From contig CM066300.1 in the NCBI GenBank assembly GCA_033807695.1, positions 3,100,001 to 3,164,000 on the forward strand: a stretch of 64,000 bases of DNA, given 5' to 3'. This document shows positions 45,346 to 57,702 of this stretch, piece by piece; position 1 is the first letter of the stretch; each line of letters begins with the position of its first letter. Position numbers and translations under genes: made by a program. Below the pieces are notes generated by a model. The model made no database searches, had not been told where the DNA came from, and was given only the letters and a program-made list of their open reading frames with translations. The DNA comes from Daedaleopsis sinensis (Eukaryota > Basidiomycota > Agaricomycetes > Polyporales > Polyporaceae).

Positions 45346-48220
45346 ATGGCCCCGCTCACCGTCCTCGTCCTCGGCAGCGGCGGACGAGAGCATGCGCTCG
45401 CCTGGAAGCTGTCCCAGTCCACACTCGTGCACAAGATCTTCGTCTGCCCTGGAAATGGCGGGACATCACTCGAGGCAAAAACCACCAATGTCGAACTTTC
45501 TCCTGCGGATTTTCCTGCGCTTGTGGAGTTCGCCGTAAAAAACGAGGTAGGGGCGTTGCATGCGCCTTGCGACTTTATTCATTCATTTTGACGCATCCCC
45601 AGGTCTCCTTGGTTCTCCCTGGTCCCGAACAGCCCTTGGTGGATGGCGTAGAGGCTCACTTCCGCAAAGGTATATCAATCAGTGTTCATACCCGATCGTG
45701 CTCATTCTCGGCATAGTGGGTATACCGGTATTCGGACCTACCGCGCAGGCTGCGCGCATGGAAGGATCCAAAGCCTTTTCCAAGGGGTTTATGGATCGTC
45801 ACGATATCCCTACCGCCAAATTCAAGGTCTTTCAAGCGTCCGAATTCGAGCAAGCGGTTGAGTATGTTCGTACCTGCGGATTCAAGGTCGTTCTCAAAGC
45901 TAGCGGGCTCGCCGCTGGCAAAGGCGTGCTTTTACCGGAGACGGTGGACGAGGCTATCGCTGGCCTCAAGGAAATCATGGTCGACCATGTCTTCGGGGCT
46001 GCAGGTTTGCAACCTAGCAATCCTTGTACTGCTCTTGTATTGAGAATATATTTTCTTCATCTCAGGCAGCGAAGTGGTTGTCGAGGAGCTTCTCGTTGGT
46101 CCCGAAGTCTCGGTGTTAGCTTTCTCAGACGGTTACACAATCATCCCCATGCCTGCTGCGCAAGACCACAAGCGGATCGGGGAGGGTGACACCGGTCCCA
46201 ACACCGGTGGTATGGGTGCCTACGCCCCCGCACCGGTCGCGACACCCGAAGTCATGGACCGAATCCTCAAGGAGGTACTGCAGCCCACGATCACCGGCAT
46301 GAGGAAAGAGGGTACGTACATCCGTTCGCTGAGCCACACAGTCTGTCAAACATGCCACTCTAGGATACCCGTTCGTCGGCCTACTGTTCACCGGGCTGAT
46401 GATCACGGATGATGGGCCAAAAGTACTTGAGTACAATGTTAGGTTTGGCGACCCAGAAACCGAGGCTCTGGTATTGCTCTTGGACCCACAAACAGATCTC
46501 GCCGCGATCCTGCTCGTACGAACGCCATCTTCCTCAGCCGCCAGTATCTCATATCAACGTCGCATTAGGCTTGTGCAGAACGTCGGCTAGATTCAGTCGA
46601 GGTGAAGACAAGAGAAGGGTTTGGCGTGTCCATCGTTCTCGCATCCCAGGGTTACCCAGGCAGCTACGCCAAAGGGAAGGAGATAACCGTGGGGAAACTG
46701 CCAGCCGGTGCGATACCTCATTTCTGTCGTGGATCTTTGCGTTCTCATACACCCTGCAGATGTTGTAGCATTTCATGCTGGCACTTCGGTAATCGACGGC
46801 AAGACGGTAACTTCTGGGGGCCGCGTCTTGTGCGTCTCCGCGTACGCTCCGACCGTGCAAGGCGCACTCGATGCGGCGTACGAAGGAGTCTCGAATATCA
46901 TCTTTGAGGGCAAGGTTTATCGTCGTGATATCGCTCACAGGTATGCACCTCTCCCTTTTGTGTAGCTCCCGCCTGATCCCGACCCCTTCTCAAGAGCGCT
47001 CTCCGCTCAGAAGGAAGCACCGACTGGTCTCACATACGCTCAGGCAGGTGTGTCCGTAGATGCTGGGAACGCACTGGTCGAAACAATCAAGCCATACGTC
47101 CGCGCAACCCGTCGTTCTGGCGCGGATGCTGAGATCGGCGGATTCGGGGGCGTCTTCGACCTCAAAGCCACCGGGTATAAGGACCCTGTTCTGGTCAGCG
47201 GAACGGACGGTGTCGGCACGAAGTTACGTGTCGCGATGGAAGTCGGTCTGCATGACTTCGTCGGTACGTTTTCATGACGCATCGACCGCTCGGTTGTCCG
47301 CTCTAAATTTCGCGCTGCTTAGGCATCGATCTGGTGGCGATGTCCGTGAACGATCTTCTCGTGCAGGGCGCGGAGCCTCTCTACTTCCTTGACTACTTCG
47401 CCTGCAGCAAGCTGGACGTTCCCACCACGGCGCGGGTCATCAAGGGCATCGCCGACGGCTGCGTACAGGCTGGTTGTGCTCTGATCGGCGGCGAGACCGC
47501 AGAGATGCCCAGCATGTACCATGGCGGTACGTAGATATTAACTGCTCCTCCCTTGCGTAGCCATGCTGACGTCGGCCTATATTGGCCGACTGTGGTCCAT
47601 TATGCGACTCTCCGACAGACGACTATGACCTTGCCGGTTTCGCCGTCGGTGCGGTCGAGCGTGACCAGATCCTCCCGCAGCCCAACATTACTCCGGGCGA
47701 CGTCCTCCTCGGGCTCCCCTCCTCCGGGGTGCACTCCAACGGCTTCTCGCTCGTGCGCAAGGTCGTCGCGCGCTCCGGGATCTCCTACGCCGACCCCTGC
47801 CCATGGGACGCAAGCACGACGCTCGGCCGCGCGCTGCTCGAGCCGACGCGCATCTACATCAAGAGCGTTCTCCCGGCGGCGCAGGCGGGCCTTCTCAAGG
47901 GCATGTCGCACATCACCGGCGGCGGGTTCGTGGAGAACATTCCGCGGGTGCTGCCCAAGGGCATGGGGTGCTTTATCGATGCATCAACGTGGGACCTGCC
48001 CCCCGTTTTCCGCTTCCTGATGCAGCACGGGGGTGTCGAGCCGCTCGAGATGGCGCGGACGTTCAACAACGGCTTCGGCATGGTCCTCGTGGTCGCCGCA
48101 GACACTGCGGCCCGCGCGATCGAAGCGCTGCAGCACGCGGGCGAGAGTAATGTGGTCCGCATAGGAGAGGTGACCGCTCAGGCTGGCGTCGAGATGAGGA
48201 ATCTGAGCGCTTGGCGCTGA
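45346..48220 (+). CDS. ADE5,7: Bifunctional purine synthesis enzyme GARS-AIRS
   Basis: A multi-exon gene (about nine introns) encodes roughly 780 residues. The N-terminal half is phosphoribosylamine-glycine ligase: it starts [19 protein letters not shown] and has the ATP-grasp loop [35 protein letters not shown] and [12 protein letters not shown]. The C-terminal half is phosphoribosylformylglycinamidine cyclo-ligase, with [47 protein letters not shown] and [13 protein letters not shown]. These catalyse steps 2 and 5 of de novo purine synthesis in the cytosol. The fusion lacks the GART domain found in animals, as in yeast Ade5,7. Exon joins restore family sequence at each intron, for example around [11 protein letters not shown] and [11 protein letters not shown]. 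Confidence 0.96.
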
Positions 48221-48793
48221 GAACTATTGGATAGAAGTTGTCAAATGATTAGAAGGTTCAAACAGTTGGGTATCGTACGTAACCGCGGGCCACAAGGCCA
48301 TCCGCGGTGTAGAAAATCTCAGTGTATCGATATTAGCTAGCGGCAGCAAAGTCCAGCTGGGGTCGTCAACGGCCAGAGTGTAAGGTACTCGACGACGGAG
48401 CTCGAGAGTATAGCTACGACATAGTATGATGCTACGGTAGGTAGATCGGTTCAAGATATGTGCTTTTGTGCGTGTGACAACATGTAGAAGAACGAAGCGA
48501 TAAACAAGACGATGTGTGGGTGGCATCTAAATATGGGTGTAAAACAGCGCAGGATGGATGGATGTATATGATAGATAATGAGTACGTAGATGGCGGAGTG
48601 GTGGGTCCAGATGTGCATATGAGATGGTCGTGACAGCTGCAGGATAATAGTCCTCGCGCTATGTATGGACAAGCAGGAGAGCCAAGGAGAATACAGGATA
48701 CACTAGAGCCCGATGAGAGACGGGGGACAATCGCAATATCGACGGACGAGATCACAGCACAACAACACACGAGCCTAGGACAGGTCGTCCCTT
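48221..48793. other. Convergent intergenic region
   Basis: 573 bp between the 3' ends of ADE5,7 and the ankyrin/CCCH gene. It is AT-richer than the genes and carries ATG/TATA-like simple stretches; no gene seen. Confidence 0.4.
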
Positions 48794-50954
48794 TTAGGCC
48801 GAGACAGAAACCTCTTTTACGGCGTCGGGCACGGTGGTAGCCGCGGCGGCAAAAGAGAGCGGAAGCTTGCTGACGGGTGTGTCAGACACCACTCCGTTGA
48901 CATCGGGCTAGCCATTCAATGTGAACTTTCAATCAACACAGAGCTGATCATCGACAACATACCTTTGACGCCACAACTGGCGCTGGCTGGTCAGGAGTGT
49001 TACCCCGGGTGTAGACCTCTTTCCGCGGGGGAGGGGCCTGGAGAACCTGCGCAGCGGTGGGTCCAGAATATCCAGGCGTTGTCGTACCATTGGAACTGGC
49101 CCTCGAAGATGGGACCGAACCGCCGAGGACGGGGAAGTCATCCGCGCTGGGCAACCTTTGCGGCTTCGTCGGACCATATTTCCTGTCTTGCCGAAGGCCG
49201 TTCGCAAGATGATTGGGCTTGAAGGGCGCCCGTCCCTTCTGACCAGGCTCTGCCGAATGTGACCGGCTAGATTCACTGGTACTCGTTCCATTCCGACTAA
49301 GGACCGGCGCTTTGTCCTGCAAACGATGAACAGCTATCGAAATATCATGAGAGACGAGAGCGTACATCTTGTGTTGTCATGGTGGCAAACTTCTCCTCCA
49401 ACGTGGCCACACCATTAACGTGGAAGGGAGGGCGTGGCCTGTGACCTCCCCGCGCGGAAAAATGCGACGTGTGATGGTTTGGACCGTCGGACAGGACATG
49501 AGGGAAACGACAATCGTCTCTGTAGTCACCCATAAGCGCCGTGCACCCAATGTAACGTATGTTGTACGTACCCGTTCTTGCAGCGTCCCGACGGGAAGAA
49601 GAGACAGGGGGGCTTGCCACCACGCCCACCGAAAGATGGCCGACGAACCCCACCTCTTCGGTGGTGGCTGAAATCTCTGACGGCTGGACCGGGACCGTAT
49701 ACATCTGGTTGTGGGTGACCTTGCGGAGGCGACTTGGGGGAGATGACATCCTGTACGTCGCCATTAGGAGGCAAGGGTTGTGGCGCATATGGTACTGGGA
49801 TGGCATATGGAGGTGCGGTGATCGGCGCACCGGGAGGATACATGGGGGGAGGTGGAGGCGACTGCGCCGCGGTCGGACTAGTCTGAAGGGGAGGGAGAGG
49901 AGGTACGGCGACAGGGATGGGCATAGGTGCAGGGTGGCCATACGTAGGCGACACCGGCGACACCACGCCGTACGGCACAGGGGGTTGGCCGTTGACAGGG
50001 CTGAATGGTCCATGCACGGGCGACATCGCCTCTGAGCCTGACCGAGTATGAACCATGGGTGGAGGGGACATGTGGTTCCCTGCGACGCCATTCGGGGAGG
50101 CACCGTAAGAGCCAGGCGGGATAGGGTAATAGGTCGGTGGCGGGTATGGCGGAGGGTTCATAGGATCGTAAGGTGCAGGATATTGAGCAGGCGGAGGGAG
50201 TGGTCCTTGCATGTACGGTCCTTGCGGATGAGCAAACATGCAGGAGGCACCATAACGGCAAGCAGGGTAGTATCGGCACGGGATCATGCGAGCTACGTCC
50301 GGAGGAGGGAGATTTCCCAACCCAGACGGGTTTTGGTCGGTAGGCATCGGAGGAGGAGGATAGTAGGGGACTGTACCATCAGGCATCATCGGGGGCGGTA
50401 CCGGCATGGGGTAGTAGTAAGGACCGGGAGGAGGGGGGTAGTACCCATTAGTGTTCGGATCGGGGTTGCTGGCTTCGACAGGCCGCTCTTGAGCGTAAAA
50501 ACCATCGGAATGCATCGCAGCATGTTGATTTATATTGGCTTTCGCCGCAGAGAGCAAGCCGAGGATGACCGGGTCTGTTGTGTACGACTCCGGGGGGCCT
50601 TGGCTGGACCCATTCGTGGGATCGGCACCTAAAGGAATGTGGAGATTTTAATTGCGAGCGCGTGTGCACGGATAATTGGAATAGTGGACACGTACCTCTG
50701 TCCAGAAGAACGCGTACGACCTCTACGTGTCCGTTTTTCACGGCCTCGATGAGGGGAGTGACGCCGGTATGATCTTGTGACGAGACGTGTCAGTGAGATG
50801 GCTGGTGCGGAGAGGATGGGGACTGGATAGACGGGAGTGAAGGAAGAGTAAACATACCTTTGACCTCGATGTCGATCTGAGTAGCGTCCTTGATATATTC
50901 GGCTACGTTTTCGAGATTGCCGTCAGAGCAAGCCTTCCAGAGCGGGGAGACCAT
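48794..50954 (-). CDS. Ankyrin-repeat and CCCH zinc-finger protein
   Basis: The gene starts at ATG 50954 (MVSPLWKACSDGNLENVAEY) and ends at TAA 48794-48796, with about five introns and some 620 residues. Two ankyrin repeats open the protein (TGVTPLIEAVKNGHVEVVRV and LLDRG). A long Pro/Tyr-rich region contains the first CCCH finger (CRYYPACRYGASCMFAH, spacing C5C5C3H). A second follows later (CLFFPSGRCKNGDDCRFPH, spacing C7C5C3H). The C terminus is Ser/Pro-rich, with a block SADDFPVLGG that recalls PAM2-like or translation-linked peptides. Ankyrin plus paired CCCH fingers suggests an RNA-binding regulator of mRNA stability or translation in the cytoplasm. The specific function is inference. 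Confidence 0.82.
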
Positions 50955-51379
50955 GGTGAGATGGAGGCGTGAAGGAGCGGAAAAGTCTGAGAGAGCAGGG
51001 CGAGGGATGCGCAGAGGAGGAGACCTGGCAGAAGACAAGGAAGAAAATGACGAGGCCGAAGAGGCGTTCAGGAATTTTGAACGGAAGACGGGTGAGCAGC
51101 CACATCGGCCACTGCGCGAACTCGGAAAAAATTGGATTAGATAATCGGTCTCTGATTATCAGTCCGGATGTGGCTGCCGCGCGCGCGCTTCATCCGAGAC
51201 GGTCCGTCATCTGATTCTCCGGCCCAGCCTTCCGTCACGCGCTGTTTTCCGCGCTCGTCCCGAGTGTCAGTGCCAATCGCGTGCACGCCATTAGTCCGCA
51301 GTAAGTACATTTCATACAACACTAGTACGGTGCATTGTGTTACTCTACCTCCCCGCGACTACACTGTCTAACCCCACAC
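50955..51379. other. Intergenic region
   Basis: 425 bp between the start of the ankyrin/CCCH gene and the stop of the dehydrogenase gene, both on the minus strand. Short frames only. It should contain the ankyrin/CCCH promoter. Confidence 0.4.
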
Positions 51380-52977
51380 TTAACCATCCATCCCCAGCTT
51401 CGCCATCAGCCGTTTGGCAGGCTTCCCGCTCTCAACTGATAGATCCAGCTCTGGGAAGGGCGGAAGAGACAGCAGCTCGGTAGCTCGTTCCTGCGCGTCT
51501 CGTCCTGTGCCGTTCTGTCAGTCAACTATCACCCTTTTAAGCTATTCCCGTACCTTCGTACAGCACGTCGTATATCTACGCCAATGTGAGCCCCAGGTTC
51601 ATCGACAGCAGGTCATGTTACTCACCCCTGATGCTATCGGCGCTGTTACGCCCAACTCGTCAACAATTGCCTTCAGCCCTTTGGCCGTCGTGACACCCTC
51701 CGCAACACTGCCAAGGGTATTGATGATGTGGTCCAGCTTCTCGCCCTGGCCGAGTCTGTACCCCACCGTGAAGTTACGACTGGTCGGCGAACTACACGTG
51801 AGGAACAAGTCACCGACACCGGCGAGCGTCAGGAAGGTCAACGGCGAGGCACCGTATGCCGTTCCGATCCTGGTCATTTCGGCCAGGCCCCTCGTAATCA
51901 GCACTGCCCGGGCAAAGAATTGTCAGCGAGAACGCCGGTCATTTAAAGAGCGGCTCACTAGCTCTCGTGTTGTTCTCGAATCCCAACCCAGCAGCCATGC
52001 CCGCCGCAATAGCATACACGTTTTTCAGCGCACCTGCAAGCTCGACGCCGATCGGATCGTCACCGGTATAGCTACGTCCACCCGTCAGCATTCAATCGTA
52101 CAGACAAACTAAGTGCACATACCAACGAAACCATGGCTGGTGGAATATATCCGACGCCCGGTGGGCATGTTCTGGAGACAGGGAGACCACGGACACAGAT
52201 GTAGGCTGCCTCCTTACAACTAACGAATAGCTGGTAAGGACGGTTATCGTGCGCTCTATACTCTGGAAGCACTGACTTTCTTTTGCAAACGACGGTCCGG
52301 ACTATGACAATGTTGTGGATACATCCGGCGCGGACAGGTTGATAAGCTCACCAGAAACGTCGCGAGTTTCGCAATGTCAGGACCACACGTGTCCGCAATG
52401 ATTTCAAGTGTGAGGGAATTCGTCCTAGTCTCTATGCCCTTGTTGACGAAGATCAGCAAGGGAACTTTCCCTCCCTCCAAAGTAGGCTTAAGTGCGGTGA
52501 GAGTCTCCCTGCAGTAATTGTTCATTGACTGCTCCCGTTACGCGTCATGAGCCATGCATGTGAGAACAAGACGCACCTCACGCCCTCGGTAGGTATAGCA
52601 AACAGCAGGACGTCCATGCTCTGCACCATTTCCGCCGTCGGGAACTCCGGCCCAACTGCAGTGATCGATTTGGAGAAAGCATGGTCCTTGAGGACCTCGG
52701 GGTTCCGATGGTGTTGATTGAAATGCTTCACAACGTTCTCTGAGCGCGTCCACATGTAGACATCGTGCGAAGAGTCCCCAAGGTGGTCTGCCAAGCAGCT
52801 ACCAAAGTTGCCAGCACCGAAGACGAGCACCTTGGACTTTTTGCCGTTCGGGTGGTGTGGGAGCATCCTGAAGCCTGCGGGAGAGACGAGACGTGTCCTG
52901 TAGCGTACGTAGAGCCCCCGAAGACGATCAGGAAGAGGTTTGCGAGTGGTGTACTTGAAGATGGAAGTGAGGAGCAT
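51380..52977 (-). CDS. GPD1: NAD-dependent glycerol-3-phosphate dehydrogenase
   Basis: Several exons from ATG 52977 to TAA 51380-51382 give about 400 residues. The Rossmann motif [14 protein letters not shown] begins near residue 50. Other family blocks are [49 protein letters not shown] with the catalytic Lys, [15 protein letters not shown] ([19 protein letters not shown]) and [13 protein letters not shown]. The enzyme reduces dihydroxyacetone phosphate to glycerol-3-phosphate for lipids, redox balance and osmotic stress. The first 37 residues are rich in Arg, Lys and hydroxyl residues ([20 protein letters not shown]), like a mitochondrial presequence, and a second in-frame Met lies at residue 38. 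It diverges from SED5. The symbol follows the yeast family; GPD2 would be equally fitting. Confidence 0.92.
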
Positions 52978-53450
52978 ACGGCAGCCACGCGGAGAATGCT
53001 GGAGGCAGCCCAGACGGGTAAGGGATGATCTAGCCGTTTCAGACGCGTTCAGACTTCTAAACTTCCAAATGGAATTCAGTCCGTCGATTCAGTAGCTGGC
53101 GAAGACATGGTGGGTGTTTTCGTGTGTAGTTGAGCGGGTCGTGCAAGCTTGGCCAGGAGTTACATATAGATTTGTTCAAAGTGTACGAAAAGCAAAGGTA
53201 CATAGATTGCTCTGAGTCTCCGGATCCGAAGGCGACACGTGGGAAATTGAATCCGTTCCGACCGCGCCACGCAGCGCCACGCACTGGCCTGGGGAATCGG
53301 AGATGTGGCCGAGCTACCCTGGAGCTACCAAACTCCAACGTTCAACGGCCAACTGACGTGTCCCTGGAGCCCGCGCTACCTCTTTCTCTCCTTCTCGCTT
53401 GTCACTCTTTCTCTCTACACATACCCGTATCCTTATTCCGTCACATAACA
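52978..53450. promoter_or_regulatory. Divergent promoter region of GPD and SED5
   Basis: 473 bp between start codons on opposite strands. A CT-rich stretch precedes the SED5 ATG. No defined element was recognised. Confidence 0.4.
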
Positions 53451-54826
53451 ATGCCAGTACAAGACCGCACCAACGAGTTCCGAGCATGCGTTGAGTCAAT
53501 CCGCAGCCGGTCCTCTTTTCCCGTGAAAGGAGGAGAGCAGAAGCAGAGGTTGTTGCAAGCGCAGGGCAAAGGTTCAGGGAGCAAGTCGGAGTTCTCGAGG
53601 ATGGCGTCGGCTATTGGGAAGGATATTAGCAGCACAACTATCAAGCTGGGGAAGTTGGCACAGCGTAAGTTCATAATGTTATATCTCCTCCTGGCTCGTT
53701 TCGAATGTTCTCCTAGTTGCGAAGCGGAAAACTCTGTTTGACGATAGGCCTGTCGAGATCAGCGTAAGCTGTCTTTCAGTTGCTGTTTCTACCGTGGTAG
53801 ACTGACAGGGGTTCGCGTGTAGGAACTCACGTACATCATCAAACAAGACATTGCCAGTATCAACAAGCAGATTGCCCAGCTTCAGGCGTACGTCAAGGAG
53901 CGCAAGGCGAATGCCGCGAAGTCGCCGGAGGGCAAACAGCTAGAAGAGCACAATCACAATGTCGTCATGTTGCTGCAAAGCAAACTCGCGGACACGAGCA
54001 TGACGTTCAAGGATGTGCTAGAGATTCGCACCCAGGTTCGTCACGCGAAATGTTGCGGTGTCGCGTTTGCTCACAAACCTCACAATGTATGTAGAATATG
54101 AAGGAGTCAAAGGATCGTACGGAGCAGTTCATGCATTCCACGTCAGCAGCTACTAGCCAGGCACCCCCGAGTACGTGGTACTAATTCTCTTCCTGCGATT
54201 CGGATGCTCATAAGACTCCCTAGGTTCTCTGCTGTATGGAAACACACAACGTCACGATCCAATGGGTGACGGAAGCACGTTTGGCTCGTCTCGCTTCGAT
54301 ACTAAAGGCAAGGGTCGTGCCACACCGCAAAACGGTGATATTCTTGCGCTCGATCTCGGTTCAGCGGAGGAGGGTACCGGTGCGCAGAATGGAGACGCGT
54401 TTATGCAGATGCAGCTTGTGGAGCAGCAGGTGCGTCGTTGTATCTCTCCATGCCGTGCAGGAACCAAGACCAACAACGCATGGCCCTTCTACAGGATAGC
54501 TACATCCAGACCCGTTCAACCGCTATCGAATCTATCGAGTCGACCATCGCCGAGCTTGGTCAGATATTCACTCAGCTGGCTCAGATGGTCGCCGAACAGC
54601 GGGAAACGGTACAGCGTATCGACGCGGATACCGTGGACATCGCGTCGAATGTCAGCGGAGCCCAAAGGGAACTGCTGAAGTACTATGCCAGCATTTCCAG
54701 CAACCGTTGGCTTATGCTGAAGGTGTTCGGTGTATTGATCGTATTCGTGAGTCGCCCTTGTTTCTCATATTGTCTGTCCTGTTCTCATCATACTTCCAGT
54801 TCCTCGTTTTCATTCTGGTCTCATGA
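53451..54826 (+). CDS. SED5: Syntaxin-5 type Golgi SNARE
   Basis: A multi-exon gene of about 340 residues. The N terminus (VQDRTNEFRACVESI) is the conserved syntaxin-5 peptide that binds Sly1-type SM proteins. A three-helix Habc region follows (FDDRPVEISELTYIIKQDI, INKQIAQLQAYVKE, VVMLLQSKLADTSMTFKDVL). A Ser/Gly-rich linker leads to the Qa-SNARE helix (STAIESIESTIAELGQIFTQ, LAQMVAEQRETVQRID) and a C-terminal membrane anchor (LKVFGVLIVF then FLVFILVS). It mediates fusion of ER-derived and intra-Golgi vesicles at the cis-Golgi. The tail ends four residues after the anchor, typical of syntaxins. Exon joins at 53664, and before GAACTCACG, restore the family sequence. Confidence 0.93.
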
Positions 54827-54944
54827 CGGGCTGGCCCGCGTATGCATACTTCGATATAATAGCACTATGGACCTTAGGATACTAGATCATCTTGATTCTC
54901 ATTCTCGTCTGATATCGAGCAAGGCCTGGATAGCATGGGGACGA

Positions 54945-56140
54945 TTAGCCAACAGGTATGGCATTTACACCGGTGCCTTGAGGCTTCGGCGGCCGCTGCT
55001 TGCTCTTCTTGCTACCTCTCTTCTTCCCAGATGTTCCTGTATCTGCTTCCTCCGGTATTGACCATGTCCGCGTCTTCAGTGGTACTTGCTCTACACCTGA
55101 AGTTGCCGAATAGCGTTGAGGTCGCTCGATCTGCACAACCCTGTCTTCGCCTTCATCCCCATCTCCTTTCTTCTTCTTTGCAGAGCTACGTTTGGTAAGA
55201 TTCGTCTCCTGCAACAACGTCAGTCACTCGGTCAGGAGTCGCGCAGGTTACGGACGTACCCGCTGCTCGTGAAGATCCCGATTCCGCTTTTTGACCTTCT
55301 CCAGTCTCGCTTCGCTCTTCCCACCCCCGCCTGCAGTAAGCTCCACATTGATATTCCGCCCTTCCAGATCGGTTTGGTGCAGTTTTAACCCTTGCTGAAG
55401 TGCATTTCTGTGGGTGAACTCGACAAAGGCGAACCCTTTCGACTTCGCTGTGGGTCTTGAGGTAGCTGAGGGCTTAGGGGTCATTAACCGAACTGTGGGC
55501 GGAGGATCTAAGAGGCAACTTCGGTTAGTTCTAGCGACATCCAAAGTCGAGTACAATGACATACCGCATTTCGCAAAGTGCTTTGCGACTGCCTCCTTAG
55601 AGGTCGTGTACTTCAGATTGCCTGCGAACGGGTAAGATATGGTTGGAGCGCAGTCGGAAACCGCGACATACCAACGAACAGGATGAAGCGTTGCTTCCCT
55701 TGGTTGCCGGCCTTCTCCACCGTCTGTGCTCCTTCGACCTCTACCCCAGCACCGTCCAGACCTTTCCGCTTCTTCTTCGCTTTTCCTTTCGGTGCGCTCC
55801 CGTCCACGCCGGCCTCCTGTTCTTCGACCACCCCCTTGCCACCATCCTGGGCACCCTCAGCTTCCACCTCGCGCTTCCGCTTCTTCGACTTGTGGCCGCC
55901 GCCCAGAACATCCTCATCCTGCGTACCTCCCTTCTTCGCAGCTGCCGCAGGTCGCGTCGGAGCTTCCACAGGAGCAGCCTCCGCGTCCAACTCTGCTTCA
56001 GCAAGATCCTGGTTCTCGTCGACAGGAATATCGTTGTCCAGTTCATCGAAGGTCTGTGCGGTGCTCTTGCTCTTGCCTTTGCGCTCCCGGAACGCGAGCG
56101 CCTTCTTCTGCTTCTTGGTGAGTTTGGGGGCAGAGCTCAT
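54945..56140 (-). CDS. NOP6: Nop6-like nucleolar RRM protein
   Basis: Four exons read leftward from ATG 56140 to TAA 54945-54947, about 320 residues. A Lys-rich and acidic N terminus (LTKKQKKALAFRERKGKSK) precedes an RNA-recognition motif. RNP2 is RFILFVGNLKYTT and RNP1 is KSKGFAFVEF. The RRM ends LEGRNINVELTAGGGGKSEA, a hallmark of the Nop6/RBM34-type family. The tail is basic with KKKR runs, fitting nucleolar targeting. Yeast Nop6 binds pre-rRNA and assists early 40S assembly. The gene converges on SED5 with only 118 bp between stop codons. The start was chosen at the first ATG of the frame. Confidence 0.88.
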
Positions 56141-56591
56141 GCTGCTGAACAGTTGCGCGAGGATGGGTACTTATAGCCTCAGCAGTCACAGTATAGACGA
56201 TGGCAATGACGACAGAAGAGGATGGAGTCCGAGTGAAGGAATTTGGTGCAAAGAGGGCTGCGAGAGGTTCTGATCGGAGGAGCAAAACCTTGGATCGTGA
56301 AACGCGGAGCACGTGATCATGTATGCACGAAAGAGGCGCGCCTCGCGGGACCTCCGCTAGGTCAAGATTGAATATTGAGGCCTGAGGATCCCAATGACTG
56401 TGCGATGGAAAGCAGATGCGCAAAGTTCCAGATAAAGTCACAACAGAATAGTACACGTCTAGTCTACGACTGCCCCACACCCATGTATCTTGCGGAAATG
56501 TACCATGCGGGTGCAGCGCGACAGGAGTGTGGCGGCACCAGTATGAGCACGCACACACACACAAAACACGCATTGCTCAACAAGGCAATCT
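56141..56591. other. Intergenic region
   Basis: 451 bp between NOP6 and UBC12, both on the minus strand. No gene supported. It contains a short ACACAC run near 56554 and should carry the NOP6 promoter. Confidence 0.4.
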
Positions 56592-57413
56592 TCACTGTTC
56601 CTTGATCACAACGTCGTATTTCTCTCCCTTGATCGTGCCACCACGCATGGAGGACTTTACGTTGTAGAGGAATTGTTCGCGGTTGCGCTTCAGCTCTTCC
56701 GCCGCCTCTGCACAGATATATCTATGAGTCACTTGTGCATCCGATATACGCGTCACGTACCCTTGTTCAAAGGATCATCTGCATTGGGCTCAAGGAAAAG
56801 ATATTGCAGTCCGACCATTACGGAGTTCAGGTTGAGCACCGGCTTCCAATCCTCCCGCAGGATGTTCAAGCAGACATTGCCAGCGAGGTCAACGTTTGGG
56901 TGATAGATCTACAGATTCACATTGTGGGACAAGTAGGTAAAGGAATAGTACAGTGAGGAACATACCTTCTGCTCACACTTCACCTTTGGCGGCTCATGAG
57001 GATAGTTTGCATTGATCTTGAACGTGAAGAGGAACGAACCACCCTTGTACATGCCTTTGAGAAGATGATTGTGATGTCTATAAGTAGCGTACATCGTCTG
57101 AGAAATGCACGTACCTTCGTCGGGGGTAATGGTAAGGGTGAAGTTGAGGAGATCAACGGGATCCGGGAAGTTTGTGACCATCGTTGATGGCAGGTCCAAC
57201 TCGGTGAGATCTAAATTGAAGATACCATTTCGCATGAGAGCGTTGCGTAGGGAATGTTCTGGACGACGTACATACCTTTCTGTACGCGAATCTGAGCAGC
57301 ACTCGTCTTTGGCTTCTTCTTCGCCGCCTGGTCCTCGTTCTTCTTCATAGTCCAGATCTAGTATAAAGTGTCAGATTGCGTACATTCGATTCCACATAAC
57401 TCACCTTGATCAT
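56592..57413 (-). CDS. UBC12: NEDD8-conjugating enzyme Ubc12
   Basis: Exons from ATG 57413 to TGA 56592-56594 give about 180 residues. The first exon encodes only MIK, then [10 protein letters not shown], the N-terminal extension that docks on the NEDD8 E1. The E2 fold shows [31 protein letters not shown], and the active-site Cys in [16 protein letters not shown]. It ends [13 protein letters not shown]. Ubc12 transfers NEDD8/Rub1 to cullins and so activates SCF-type ubiquitin ligases. Several short introns interrupt it. It diverges from the oxygenase gene. Identification is firm from the N-terminal peptide and the catalytic block. Confidence 0.94.
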
Positions 57414-57702
57414 CTTGCCTGGTCGTCGAGAGTAGTTTGTGAGGAGTGGCTACTGGAAACGCGGCGCGTGCAAGGGGTTAGTCAAGTTCGGTAAGCGCCC
57501 AATGCATGAGGATCTCGTTATATGGGTCACGTGGTATATCACCTCCGGTCCGGACTTCCGACTGGCTAAAGATGCTAGGCGCTGTGGAGGTTGGCGCTGA
57601 TCGCCTCTCTACCACCCCTCCCATCACGAGCAGCAGGTCTATGGAAGACTCTTGTTAGCACCAACAATCGGATCCTGCACTGTCTTCTCAAGCTTTCCTA
57701 CC
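57414..57702. promoter_or_regulatory. Divergent promoter of UBC12 and the oxygenase gene
   Basis: 289 bp separate the two start codons on opposite strands. No clear core element was recognised. Confidence 0.35.
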
